NCBI GenBank assembly: GCA_964578485.1
Contig: CAZODA010000001.1
Span: forward strand, 1-64,000
Reading direction: 5' to 3'
DNA from: CAZODA01 sp964578485
GTDB lineage: Bacteria; Bacteroidota; Bacteroidia; Bacteroidales; Marinilabiliaceae
DNA: 64,000 nt
Shown: positions 26,809 to 37,800 of the stretch, one piece after another
Position numbering within the stretch: position 1 is the first letter of the stretch
Layout: each line of letters opens with the position of its first letter
Translations under genes and position numbers: made by a program
The notes under the pieces: generated by a model
Database searches by the model: none
What the model was told of the DNA's origin: nothing
Seen by the model: the letters and a program-made list of their open reading frames with translations, nothing else

Positions 26809-28980
26809 TTAATAAGAAAGCGGTTGAATTCCTTCAAGGCTTGGTTTCACACGTATAATATATCCTTGCTCATCAAATTCAAGCTTATCTATACACACTT
26901 CTCTGTGGAAGCCTGCACTTCGCCCCATTTTTATACCTTCCGGTCTTGTAAAACGGTGATAAATAATATACCATTCATCTTTCCCCGGTATTTGCACAAC
27001 ACAATTATGGCCTGTACCATATATTCCAAGTGAAGGGTTTTTTGCTATCACCAAATTATTCTCAGGGATATTTAATTTTCCCATGGGTGAATCTGAGATG
27101 GCATATCTCACTCTATAATCTTCACTCCGCGTATCATTTTCAGACCAGAAAAAATAATATTTCCCCTGCCTGTAAATCACCTCTACTGCTTCCCGAAATG
27201 TACCATCTGCGGGGGTCATCACTTTCAATGTTGTTTTATCGATAGAAGTCATATCAGGCTTAAGTTTTGCTGCAGCCAAATAGCCATTACCCCAGTATAG
27301 ATAACTTATATTTGTAAGAGGATCAGTAAAAACATCCGGATCAATTTCTTGGCCACGGTTAATTCCTTCAGGCTTCCAATCTATCAAAGGCTCTCCAATA
27401 TCCTTATATGGTCCTGTAGGCTGCTCTGCCACAGCTACTCCGATCTTTTGGGCGGCTGTAAAATAATAGAAATAACGATAGTTACCATCAATCTTCTTTT
27501 CAGTAATTGATGGTGCCCAGGCATTCCGAGTTCCCCAGGGAACATCCTTTTTCAAATCAAGTATTACTCCTTCATCTTCCCAGTTAACGAGGTCGCTTGA
27601 AGAAAATATTTTAAAATAATCACCCGACCAATTATGGTAGCCGTCACTAGTTGGTACGAGATAAAACTTTTCATATTGTTCGGACCACATTATTTCAGGA
27701 TCAGCGTAATAACCTTTCAGAACAGGATTATTATCAACTTTTACAATTACATCTACAGAATCAGATTCTAAACCAAAAACATTAAAGGTATATTTTATAG
27801 ATCCCTTGCTAAAATCCTGTTTCCCTTCCGGAGATGCCATAACATCAAAGTGTGATAAAAAAACAGGCTCAAAGTCACTAATATCTGTACCATAATCTAC
27901 CGGTATATATATACTCTTATTATTATCATTAATAATTACATTATTCTTTTTTACGTTTGGACCTTCAAGCGATGAAACAGCAAAATTCACTATTGATCCC
28001 CATTTTTTTATCAATGCTTTCATCTCTTTTTCGGTAATTGGTATAACAGTACCATGCCGAGGTCTGAAGTTCATTGAAATTTCGTCATCAATCACTGAAA
28101 AATTTTCCAGGTCCAAAGATTCTGTAAATTGATATCTTCCCTGCATATATACATCATACATTAAAATATAGCGGTCTGAATCAATCAATTTAAAAACACA
28201 TGATCCTTCCACTGCTTCAGATGTTTGTTGCAAATATTCGTCTTGCATAACATAGCCTTCAGTTAGCCTATCTGAGACAGCTTTTTTAATTCCATTTCCA
28301 TGTCCTTCAGTTTTAAAGAAGAGGTGATATTTCCCGTCTTTTTTAATTATATCGCCATCTATACATGATTTGCCTTCAGGGTGGAAAAATAATTGTTGAG
28401 GAGTAGTTTCCAGTGCAGTAAAATCGTCATTGGCATAGGCATAATAAATAATATCGGTTCCCCCCGGCTGAAGCATAGAGAAATAAACCATAACTTTCCC
28501 TTCTTCTTCATCATAAAATGTTTGAGGCGCCCATACTCTTCTCACATCATAAAATTCTTCGAAAGTTTCTGCAATATTAATTTTTGAATATTCCCAGTCT
28601 ATCAGATTATCAGATTTTAAAAAAACCATTCCTACATTAGTCCATCCATCAGCCGGAACATAAAGGTCTGTTACAACCATATAGAATTTTTTGTCCGGTC
28701 CTCTTAAAATATGAGGATCCCGAACCCCACCCCTTGAACTGATAGTATCTGAAGCAATTATCGCTTCATTATCATTTAGCGCAATATAATTATAAGCATC
28801 CTTGCTAATGGCAAAACGTATTGCTTCCTCTCCGGGTCCATTACCTGTAAAATAGGCAAACAAATATGCTGAATATTTCTCCCTTGAAGAACAAGCAGAC
28901 AAAGCCAAGAAGATCAATATTAATAGTGCTGTAAAATTCTGAATTTTAGAAGAAAAAAAATCTTTTATTGTCTTATTCAT
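26809..28980 (-). CDS. Tandem GH43-GH43 lipoprotein
   Basis: A 723-residue lipoprotein (lipobox ALSAC, cysteine 30) with two propeller domains joined by a small beta domain (about 330-418). Domain one (about 36-325) has candidate residues Asp88 (VRDPHIL), Asp208/210 (SCIDGDI) and Glu258 (EAVEGSCVFK). Domain two (about 420-720) has Asp427 (YYADPEI), Asp547 (EIDPDVF) and Glu597 (FREAVEVIY). Both therefore look catalytically equipped, unlike fusions where one half is degenerate. GH43 enzymes typically remove arabinose, xylose or galactose side chains; which one applies is not readable. It sits 62 bases after the GH105 gene and 43 before the single-domain GH43, probably one transcript. Confidence 0.85.
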   Translation of the reverse strand: MNKTIKDFFSSKIQNFTALLILIFLALSACSSREKYSAYLFAYFTGNGPGEEAIRFAISKDAYNYIALNDNEAIIASDTISSRGGVRDPHILRGPDKKFYMVVTDLYVPADGWTNVGMVFLKSDNLIDWEYSKINIAETFEEFYDVRRVWAPQTFYDEEEGKVMVYFSMLQPGGTDIIYYAYANDDFTALETTPQQLFFHPEGKSCIDGDIIKKDGKYHLFFKTEGHGNGIKKAVSDRLTEGYVMQDEYLQQTSEAVEGSCVFKLIDSDRYILMYDVYMQGRYQFTESLDLENFSVIDDEISMNFRPRHGTVIPITEKEMKALIKKWGSIVNFAVSSLEGPNVKKNNVIINDNNKSIYIPVDYGTDISDFEPVFLSHFDVMASPEGKQDFSKGSIKYTFNVFGLESDSVDVIVKVDNNPVLKGYYADPEIMWSEQYEKFYLVPTSDGYHNWSGDYFKIFSSSDLVNWEDEGVILDLKKDVPWGTRNAWAPSITEKKIDGNYRYFYYFTAAQKIGVAVAEQPTGPYKDIGEPLIDWKPEGINRGQEIDPDVFTDPLTNISYLYWGNGYLAAAKLKPDMTSIDKTTLKVMTPADGTFREAVEVIYRQGKYYFFWSENDTRSEDYRVRYAISDSPMGKLNIPENNLVIAKNPSLGIYGTGHNCVVQIPGKDEWYIIYHRFTRPEGIKMGRSAGFHREVCIDKLEFDEQGYIIRVKPSLEGIQPLSY

Positions 28981-29042
28981 AACTTTTAGATTATACTATT
29001 TTAGACATTTTTATAACTCTGAGAGTCATATTATAAGTTTGC

Positions 29043-30179
29043 TTATTTAAGCATTCTATACATTTCTGATGCAGCGAGAAGAAATGCACCGACACCAAAA
29101 TTGGCAGTTGAATTTTCATCCACTACTTGGCCCGGAATAGCTCTTTCTCCTATAGGTTGAACATATCCTACCTGACCATTTTCATTTAATGCAGTTTGCG
29201 ACAGGTATTTCCATGCTTCCAAAGCATGTGGCAGGTATTTATCTTTTTTTAGATATCCATTATTTATTCCCCATAAATATCCATAGGCAAAAAAAGCTGT
29301 ACCACTGGTTTCATAACCGGGTGCGTGTTCAGGATCAAGCAAACTACGGGTCCAGTATCCTCCTTCTTGCTGAGCCTTTGCAAGTGCTTCTGCCATTTCT
29401 TTATAAACTTGGACAAAGTGTGGTTTATGAGTATAATAGTCGGGCATGTCGGACAATATTTTTGCCAATCCTGCAAAGACCCATCCATTTCCTCGCGACC
29501 AAAAGTCTTTCAGTCCATTAAGGCTCTTATGTTCAGGATATATATATTTTGCATCCCGATAAAAAAGATGCTCTTCCTTATCATACATAAGTTCTTCAGC
29601 AAAGAGATAATATTGCCATAGTTTTTCGAGATAAAGATTGTTTTCTGTAAGTTTATATAGTTTAGTCATTACCGGCATAACCATATATAGGCCATCTGCC
29701 CACCACCAATAATCGACTGTATCGGTAGCCATTTGATATTCCATAACTTCTATTGCTCTTTGAATTTTATCGGCATTACCACTTATATTATACAGATCGA
29801 TATAGGTTTGAAAACATATTTGCCAGTCACCAAATAACACATAATCATCTGTTTCACCATAGCCATATTTCCAATTTAAAGGATTATCGGATTTCGCTCC
29901 CTTCCATTGATTTTTTTCTCCCCATAAAAGAGAATAGTCTAAATATTCTTGTTTTTCTGTAATAAAATATGCTTCCATATTTCCTGTATGATAGGCAGCA
30001 TGTTCCCAAAAGGCCCAACCCGGTTCGGGGTGTTGCTCTTGCCAATAATCATTAACCTTTACAATTAGAGAATACAGCTCTTCGGCATCAGGCAAATGTT
30101 CTTTTTTGCCATTACAGCCTAGCAGCAAACCGGCAACTACAAACAGGAAAATGAATTTTGAAGAAATAGAATACATCAT
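29043..30179 (-). CDS. GH105 unsaturated uronyl hydrolase lipoprotein
   Basis: An (alpha/alpha)6-barrel enzyme that hydrates and removes the 4,5-unsaturated uronate left at the non-reducing end by polysaccharide lyases. The 378-residue product is lipid-anchored (LLLGC, cysteine 22). Diagnostic motifs are DYWWWADGLYMVMPVM with candidate catalytic Asp162 and FWSRGNGWVFAGL (226-238). Length is typical for GH105, and the family is related to GH88. It is the first gene of the three-gene unit and stands near a candidate lyase on the opposite strand, so a lyase-then-hydrolase route is likely. The start is an ATG-ATG pair at 30179; the first is taken. Confidence 0.88.
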   Translation of the reverse strand: MMYSISSKFIFLFVVAGLLLGCNGKKEHLPDAEELYSLIVKVNDYWQEQHPEPGWAFWEHAAYHTGNMEAYFITEKQEYLDYSLLWGEKNQWKGAKSDNPLNWKYGYGETDDYVLFGDWQICFQTYIDLYNISGNADKIQRAIEVMEYQMATDTVDYWWWADGLYMVMPVMTKLYKLTENNLYLEKLWQYYLFAEELMYDKEEHLFYRDAKYIYPEHKSLNGLKDFWSRGNGWVFAGLAKILSDMPDYYTHKPHFVQVYKEMAEALAKAQQEGGYWTRSLLDPEHAPGYETSGTAFFAYGYLWGINNGYLKKDKYLPHALEAWKYLSQTALNENGQVGYVQPIGERAIPGQVVDENSTANFGVGAFLLAASEMYRMLK

Positions 30180-30416
30180 AGCAATAAGATTTGTTCTGGT
30201 TTTATAATTTCTGAAATAAGATTTGTCTCTGAAAATATTTTTTGACTAATTATTGATTTTAATTTAGCTTATAAAGAGTTGTATTGTTGATCAACTTTAA
30301 CCTTCCTTATTTATTGTTAGACCAAGAAATGAGAAGATTAAGCAAAAATCAATATTCGAAATTATAAAGATAAAATATACTTTACTGCTATATTTTCAAT
30401 AATTGATATCACATAT
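30180..30416 (-). promoter_or_regulatory. Upstream region of the GH105 operon
   Basis: This 237-base gap must contain the promoter for the GH105-GH43-GH43 unit and the 3' end of the sensor gene. The sequence AATAAGATTTGT occurs twice in the same orientation, at 30183-30194 and 30215-30226, 32 bases apart (about three helical turns), just before the start codon. A 10-base palindrome GTTGATCAAC is at 30286-30295. Either could bind the neighbouring regulator; neither is proven. No exact TAnnTTTG is seen. Confidence 0.35.
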
Positions 30417-33400
30417 TTAATATTTATTTTTCTTTGCGTATTCTGAAGGTACTATTCCAAATTCTTCTTTAAAATACTTTGAAAAATATTTAGGGTCATT
30501 AAATCCAACTTTAAATGCAATTTCTGAAACTGTCAGTTGGCTTTTTTGTAGGAATTGTGCTGCCCTTTTAAGTCGCATCACGCGAATAAATTCCACGGGT
30601 GTTTTCCCTGTCAGGGCAGTAAGTTTATTATAAAGGTGTCCTCTGCTGACGCCAAGTTCTCTGCTCATTTTTTCAACAGAAAATTCACTATTTCCAATAT
30701 TATCTTCCACAACTTTTAGTGCTTTATTAAGGAATTTTTCATCAAGGGATGTTATACTTATTTCACCGGGTTTAATTTCAAATTTCTTATTAAACATTTG
30801 TTGGAAAGATATTCTGAGATCAATCAGGCGTTTTATTTTTAATTCCAACACTTCATAGTTAAATGGTTTTGTTATATAATCTTCTGCTCCTGCTTCCAAT
30901 CCTTCAATTTTTTGTTGGTTTGTTACTTTAGCAGTAAGTAATATTACCGGTATATGTGAGGTACGCGGGTCTTTTTTTATTTTTTTACATAGTTCTATTC
31001 CATCTTCAACCGGCATCATAATATCACTAACAATTATGTGAGGCATAAATTCAAGGGTTTTTTCCCATGCCTTTGCTCCATTGGAAGCTTCCATGATATT
31101 AAAATGGTGGCTTAAATTATCATGCAGATAAGCACGGAGTTCAGCATTATCTTCCACTAAAAGTACTAATGGTTTTTCATCTGAAACAAGTTTTTTGTCT
31201 TTTTTGTCTTTTTCGGTTTCGTAGGCATTTTCCTCATCAATTGTAATCTTATCATTCTCATCATTTTTTAGCTGAAGGGGCATTTTCAGTATAAAGCAAC
31301 TTCCTTTTCCCGGTTCGCTTTCAACAGTAATTGTTCCTCCATGAAGCTTTACAAATTCTTTTGTCAAAGACAGTCCAATACCACTACCCTGATTTACTAT
31401 ATTTTTATTTTCTGTTCCTTGATAAAATCTTTCAAAAATTATTTTTTGATTTTCAGGTTTTATTCCTATTCCTGTATCTTTAATTTTTATTTCTAAGTAT
31501 TCCCGTCCAAAAAATTCATCTTTAAAGTTTTCATCTTCTGTTTTGCATCGCTTAACAATACAATAGACATGTCCCAATTCAGGAGTAAATTTTATTGCAT
31601 TTGAGACAAGGTTAAAAATAATTTTCTCCATTTTATCTGCATCGAAGCTTACAAGGAAGTGATCAATATTTGAAGAATAATTATACTTAATTTTTTTATT
31701 TTCAAATAAATCTGCAAAGGAGAAGAAAGCATCTCTCACAAAAAGTGAAACATCTCCAAAGGTAGGATTTAGTGCCATTTCGCTCACCTCCATTTTTCTA
31801 AAGTCGAGGAGCTGATTCACCAAACTTAATAGTCGGCGTGCATTTCTTTGTATCATAAAAAGCTGTTCGCGCAAAGAATTTTCTTTAATTTCTTTAAGCA
31901 ATTTTTCCAATGGCGATAGAATAAGAGTAAGTGGGGTGCGAAATTCATGGCTCACATTTGTAAAGAACAAAAGTTTCATAGCATCCAATTCATGCAGGCG
32001 CGAAAATTCCAATCTTTCCTGTTCACGTAAAAACTTCATTTTCTCTCTTCTTCTAATTATCCATATTAAAAGAAAAATAAGACATACAAAGAGGGAGAAG
32101 TAAGCTATGTATGCCCATTTTGTAAAATAGAAGGGAGGGATAACAATAATTTCAAGCATAGATTCACTATCAGACCAGGTACCATCACTACTCATTGCCT
32201 GAACTTTAAATTTATACAAGCCAGGATTCAGGTTAGTATAAGTTGCCACTTTGTTTTGTGAATCTGTTTCTATCCACCCCGTATTAAAACCTTCTAATTG
32301 ATAGCGGAAGCGCGTTCTTTCGGAATGGAAATAATTAAGTGCGGCAAACTCTATTGAAAAAACATTTTGAAAGTGTTTCAGCGACAATTGTTTTGTTTGG
32401 TTGAATGCCTTTTGTAGTATAATTCGACCTCCTTTTTTTTCTCCAATGGCAACCGAGTTATTAAATAATTTAAAATCTGTCAGTAGCACATCGAAATTTT
32501 GCTGATAATCGATTACCTCCTCAGGATAGAATATATTAAATCCCCCTGCCCCACCAAATATCAGCTCCCCTTTAGAAGTTTTTAGGTATGAATGTTCATT
32601 GTACTCCTTACCCTGTAATCCATCAAGCACATCATAATTTCTAAATTTTATCAATTCATATTTTTCATTTATGATCATATTTGACAATCCGTTAAGGGTA
32701 GCTATCCACAAATTTCCTTTTTCATCACCCAATACAGAAATTATATTATGATCGGGCAAGCCATCTTTTTCTCTAAACACTTTGAATGAATTACTTTCTT
32801 CATCAAACAAGTTCAGGCCGTTACGTGTTCCTATCCACATTCTGTTTTTCGCGTCTTCATAAATTGAAAGTATGCTGTTATTACTAATTGAGCCTTGGAT
32901 TGATACATCGTGTACATAGTGTCTGAACTTTCTTGATTCTTTATCAAGCACATTTAATCCATAGGAAGTACCTATCCACAAATTCCCCTTACTATCTTCT
33001 TTAAGAGAAAGGATAAAGTCAGAATTCACCGAATTATAATCATCTTCTCTATAGTGAAAGAAACCTTGCGTTCTTTTATCAAACAAGCACAAGCCACCTC
33101 CAAGAGTTCCTATCCACAGGCGGTCGGATGTGTCTCTATGAATCTGCCATACTCTATCGTCGGATATAGTTGTAGGGTCATATGGATTGTGTTTAAAATG
33201 TTTGAAGTTAGAACCATCATAATAATTTAATCCTCCTTGATAGGTGCCTATCCACAATCCGTCATCATCATCAATAAAAAGAGAAACTATTACATCATTA
33301 CTCAGGCTGTTAAGATTTTGAGGTTGATGTTGGTATATTTTAAAGTTATTATTGTGACGGTCAAAATAAACTAATCCCTCACCATTAGTTCCTATCCATA

Positions 33401-34553
33401 AATTGCCTTTACTGTCTTCCGCAAAGCAATTAACATCATTTGGGAAATATTGCTCGTGATTTCTATACTGACTTTTATATAAATTAAACTGAAAAAGATA
33501 TTCGTGATGATAATTAATTCCATTTTTAAAAGTGCCAACCCAGATAATGCCATCTTTATTTTTATGAAGCGAAGTAATACTGTTTCCACTAAGGCTGGTA
33601 TCATCTCCGGGTACATTTACTAAAACTTCAGAAGTTTTAAGTTCTTTATTAATAATTGTAATCCCTCCATGATCAGTTCCCACCCATATCCTGCCCCTGC
33701 TGTCTTCAATTATTCCTGTAACGATTTTACTGGATATATAATTAATTGAAGATGATGGTGAATATTCTTGAATTTCATTATTTCTTCTATTGATGTAGAA
33801 TAAGCCGACGGGATAATTTACAGAATAAATCCAAAAATCATCCTCCGAATCAATAAAGAGCCGGTAATTGCGATCATGTTCCAATTGTGAAGCTCCAAGA
33901 TTAAAATCCAAATTTTCAACCACTTCCATTAATTGCGGATCTATTATGTCAATTATTCCTGAATCGTTTACTACATAAACTTTTCCACAGCTACAAAAAG
34001 AAACGTCATTTATTAGGTCGCTCGATAATGAAGCAGAACTTCCGGGCTGATAACAAAAGCTATAAAGAGCATCATGTTTTTTATTATAAAAATATAAGCC
34101 ATGCTGATCGTAACTAAACCACAGACAAGAATCCCTATCCATACGTATGGTATTAATATTTTCGCGTGGAAGTGCTATGTTCTTATGAAATAATTCATGA
34201 TCCTTTCCAAAAGATTCTGTTTCAGGATCATAAATTGTTAACTCATTGCTTCCTGAAAGCAGCCAAAGAAGCCCTAAATGATCTTCAAAAATTTGATGGA
34301 TACTATTTTCAGGAATGGAAAAGGGATCATCAACAACATGCTTAAATACTTTAAAATTATATCCATCATATCTATTTAGCCCCGATACTGTACCAAACCA
34401 CATAAATCCTCTGCTATCAGAAAAAATAGTATTTATTTGGTTGTTTGATAAACCCCAGTCACTATGGATACGTCTAAACTGATTAGCTGCTTGTTGGGCA
34501 GAAATGTTGACGCTTATAAAAGAAAGGAAAAACAAAAGTTTTAATTTATTCAC
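30417..34553 (-). CDS. Hybrid two-component system sensor-regulator (HTCS)
   Basis: One-protein sensor and transcription factor that detects an oligosaccharide in the periplasm and switches on neighbouring polysaccharide genes. The 1378-residue chain has a signal peptide (about 1-19), a double seven-bladed propeller of Reg_prop repeats (about 25-690; many WIGT motifs), a Y_Y_Y domain (738-805), one membrane helix (about 812-833), HisKA with phospho-accepting His869 (NVSHEFRTPLTL), HATPase (972-1095; DTGIGI, GSGIGLSL), a receiver with Asp1177 (HIIVSDIMMP) and an AraC-type HTH (about 1275-1378). All catalytic motifs are intact. Translation starts at GTG (34553): a stop codon lies four codons upstream and no ATG precedes the signal peptide. 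Confidence 0.93.
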   Translation of the reverse strand: MNKLKLLFFLSFISVNISAQQAANQFRRIHSDWGLSNNQINTIFSDSRGFMWFGTVSGLNRYDGYNFKVFKHVVDDPFSIPENSIHQIFEDHLGLLWLLSGSNELTIYDPETESFGKDHELFHKNIALPRENINTIRMDRDSCLWFSYDQHGLYFYNKKHDALYSFCYQPGSSASLSSDLINDVSFCSCGKVYVVNDSGIIDIIDPQLMEVVENLDFNLGASQLEHDRNYRLFIDSEDDFWIYSVNYPVGLFYINRRNNEIQEYSPSSSINYISSKIVTGIIEDSRGRIWVGTDHGGITIINKELKTSEVLVNVPGDDTSLSGNSITSLHKNKDGIIWVGTFKNGINYHHEYLFQFNLYKSQYRNHEQYFPNDVNCFAEDSKGNLWIGTNGEGLVYFDRHNNNFKIYQHQPQNLNSLSNDVIVSLFIDDDDGLWIGTYQGGLNYYDGSNFKHFKHNPYDPTTISDDRVWQIHRDTSDRLWIGTLGGGLCLFDKRTQGFFHYREDDYNSVNSDFILSLKEDSKGNLWIGTSYGLNVLDKESRKFRHYVHDVSIQGSISNNSILSIYEDAKNRMWIGTRNGLNLFDEESNSFKVFREKDGLPDHNIISVLGDEKGNLWIATLNGLSNMIINEKYELIKFRNYDVLDGLQGKEYNEHSYLKTSKGELIFGGAGGFNIFYPEEVIDYQQNFDVLLTDFKLFNNSVAIGEKKGGRIILQKAFNQTKQLSLKHFQNVFSIEFAALNYFHSERTRFRYQLEGFNTGWIETDSQNKVATYTNLNPGLYKFKVQAMSSDGTWSDSESMLEIIVIPPFYFTKWAYIAYFSLFVCLIFLLIWIIRRREKMKFLREQERLEFSRLHELDAMKLLFFTNVSHEFRTPLTLILSPLEKLLKEIKENSLREQLFMIQRNARRLLSLVNQLLDFRKMEVSEMALNPTFGDVSLFVRDAFFSFADLFENKKIKYNYSSNIDHFLVSFDADKMEKIIFNLVSNAIKFTPELGHVYCIVKRCKTEDENFKDEFFGREYLEIKIKDTGIGIKPENQKIIFERFYQGTENKNIVNQGSGIGLSLTKEFVKLHGGTITVESEPGKGSCFILKMPLQLKNDENDKITIDEENAYETEKDKKDKKLVSDEKPLVLLVEDNAELRAYLHDNLSHHFNIMEASNGAKAWEKTLEFMPHIIVSDIMMPVEDGIELCKKIKKDPRTSHIPVILLTAKVTNQQKIEGLEAGAEDYITKPFNYEVLELKIKRLIDLRISFQQMFNKKFEIKPGEISITSLDEKFLNKALKVVEDNIGNSEFSVEKMSRELGVSRGHLYNKLTALTGKTPVEFIRVMRLKRAAQFLQKSQLTVSEIAFKVGFNDPKYFSKYFKEEFGIVPSEYAKKNKY

Positions 34554-34890
34554 TTCGAAATATTAAAATTCATAATATTTTTCAAATTTAATGCTTTGCA
34601 ATATCATGATACTATATTAAGTTCTTGATCAATGAGACATTAGCTTTTCAGGATTAAATATCGACACTACTATTTATAGTTTTAAAAAAAGAATTTTACT
34701 AAAAGATAAAAATAAAAATTTTGTATCGAAAACATCTATGCTTTACTTACATTTTTTCCTTTAATTAATTTTTGAATTATTTTAGAACACAATTTATTAA
34801 AACGTAAAATAAGCCTTAAAAAGTGCAACTTAATATGCTCGAGTTTCGTTATTAATATACTTAGAATTAACAAGCTGTTGTTTTATATTT
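34554..34890. promoter_or_regulatory. Divergent region between the two sensor genes
   Basis: 337 bases of AT-rich sequence between divergent sensor genes. One minus-strand TAnnTTTG match (TAAATTTG, 34583-34590) lies about 30 bases before the HTCS start, without a well-spaced -33. I see no exact match for the plus-strand gene and no repeat or gene. Confidence 0.4.
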
Positions 34891-37800
34891 ATGTTCAAAG
34901 CCAAAAATATCGATAAGCTATTTAATAATCGAATAGTATTAAATTTGATTATTATAAGTGTTTTATGGTTTCCGGCTTATAGTTTTGCTCATTTTAATGT
35001 GCCAAGCAATCCTTTCACCTTAAATCACTTTTCTGCTAGCAACAAGCTTCCCGGGGAAACTATTCAAGGTTTTTATCAAGATGAGATAGGCATTTTATGG
35101 TTAAGTATTGAGTCTGTTGGTGTTATAAAATATGATGGTAAAAAGGTCACTATCTATCAAAACATTAATGCTGACAGTACTTCCCTTTCAACAAATTATC
35201 CCAAAGATATAATTGGTGACAATAAAGGCACAATATGGGTAAGCACCTCTAACGGTCTTAATGCTATAAAGCGCGGTTCATCTGATGTAAAGCGTTATAT
35301 GGCAGATCAGGGGTCAATTTCGGGTTTAAGTCATAACTCTCTAAACAATTTAACTTTTGATTCTTTTGGGAATTTATGGATTTCGACTGAAAATGGTCTT
35401 AATATTTTAAACCCCAAGAGGGAAGAGTTTCTAAAAGTTTTACACAGCGATGATTTTGACAAACCTTCTACTTATAATGAAATAAAAACCATTCATTTAG
35501 ATAAGAAAGGGAATATATGGATTGGAACGACTCACAAGGGAGTATTTTTCATTTCCAAAAACAACATAGAAAAATTAGACTCTGTATGGCAAAAGCAGTC
35601 AGCAGAAGAGTTCCTTGACAGTTTAGATGAAATTATACGTCCTGAACAACTCCTTTCAAAATCTGTTCTTCCAACTGTTAATGCTTTTGAATCGAATTAT
35701 TCCGACACTATATGGATGGCTACTCAAACAGGACTTTATTACTATCACACTGATAGCAAGCTTGTCAACAAATTTTATTTCAACAATCATAATGGCGGAA
35801 TTTTAAACAATTCAATACTTGTAAACCTCATGGCAGATTCCAGTGGCCGCTTATGGGTAGGTGCTGCAAGTGATGGTTTGGCAATTATTGAGCTCGAAAA
35901 CTTAAGTTATCATTATCTGGATGCTGACAATTATGCTACTAATCAGTTAAAGAGCAACTTTATAAGGAAGGTGTATGAAACCAGTTGTGGCTTGATATGG
36001 ATAGCTACAAAATTTGGTGGTCTTCATTATTATGATTCTCGCAATCTAACATTTCAGCATATAAAATTTGAACAAGAACCCGGATCTGGTTTAAACGAAA
36101 GTTTTACTTTAGCCTTATTAGATGATGGTGACAAAATCTGGATAGGAACCAAAGGCGGAGGTTTAAATAAAATCAACAAACAAAACGGACGATTTAGTTA
36201 CTACACCAACGAGGGAAAAACAGGTGATTTATTAAGCAATCGTGTTGAAGCCATTGTAAAGGATCATAATGGAACTTTGTGGTTGGCTACTGAAGCTGGT
36301 TTATTTAGCATGGATGAAGATCAAGATTATTTTCATCATTATTCTCATATTCATATTCGCAATTTGTATTTAGACGGTGATTATTTATGGATAGGAACAG
36401 ACTACGGACTTTCACGTTTTTCTATTTCTAAAAGAAAATTTTCACCCTTAGAAACCAAGCATAATAATTTTTTCAATCCTGAAAGCAATATTTATATAAC
36501 TCGTGTTACTCACGATTCTGATGGGACTATGTGGATTGGCACATTTACCAACGGCTTATATGAATACGATGCTGAAACAGACTCTTTAATTCATCATCTA
36601 CATATACCGGGTAATCCTGAAAGTTTAAGCGGCAATCAGGTACGTGCAATATATGAAGACAAAAACAAGCGACTTTGGATTGGAACAAAATCGGATGGAT
36701 TAAATTATTTTGACAAGGAAAATCGAAATTTTTATAATGTTTCAAATCCTTCTGTTTTACCCTCCAATACTATATATCATATTTTAGAAGATGATTTTGG
36801 AAGTTTATGGCTTGGTACTCATAGCGGAATTTCGAAATTTAATCCTCAACAAAACACATTTACCAGTTTTAACACTGCTTATGGCCTTCAGGGGCAGATA
36901 TTTGAAATCAACGGTTCCTCTGTTACTTCTGAGGGCTTATTATTGATGGGCGGCAGTAATGGATTTAATGTAATAGATCCCAAGAATATTAATATTGAAC
37001 AATTTAAGGCTCCATTAATAATTTCCGATTTCAAAGTATCAAATGAATCAATAGCAGTTGATATTTCTGAATACACAGAATTTAATCTCAACACAAAGAA
37101 TAATTATATTTCTTTTGAATTTGCCTTGCTTGACTATACCAGTCCTGATGAAAACTTCTATTATTATCAGCTCTATCCTTTTGATACGGAGTATGTATTT
37201 GCCAACACAAGGAATTTCGCTTCTTATACCAATCTCAAAGCGGGCAATTATTTATTCCGAGTTATGAGTTCCAATACTGAAAATTTCATTGATGCAGGTT
37301 CTTTTGAAATTTCCATTTTTATTCCTTCTCCATTATGGAGGAAGCCATGGTTTATTTCCTTTGTTATAATAGTGCTAAGCTCTTTAATAATATTTGGATA
37401 TTTCTTAAAATCGAAAACAGTTAAACGCAGAGAATTATATCTTAAACATGAAGTAAGTCAGCGTACTCAAGATTTATTAAATGCTTATAAGAAGTTAGAA
37501 GACTCAAATAAACAGATAGAAAATCAGAACATCGCTTTACGTAAGCAAAGGGACAGGATATCGAGGCAAAATCTTGAATTAAAAATTCACAGACAGAATT
37601 TAGAAAACATGGTAGCTGACAGAACTAAAGATTTAGAGGAAGCAAAAGCCAAGGCTGAAGAAAGTGATAGGCTTAAATCAGCATTTCTTGCCAACATGAG
37701 CCATGAAATAAGAACTCCTCTTAATGCTATCATGGGCTTTATAGACATATTGGAGGTTGATGAATTTAGTGAAAGTGAAAAGAAGGCTATTAATGAGATT

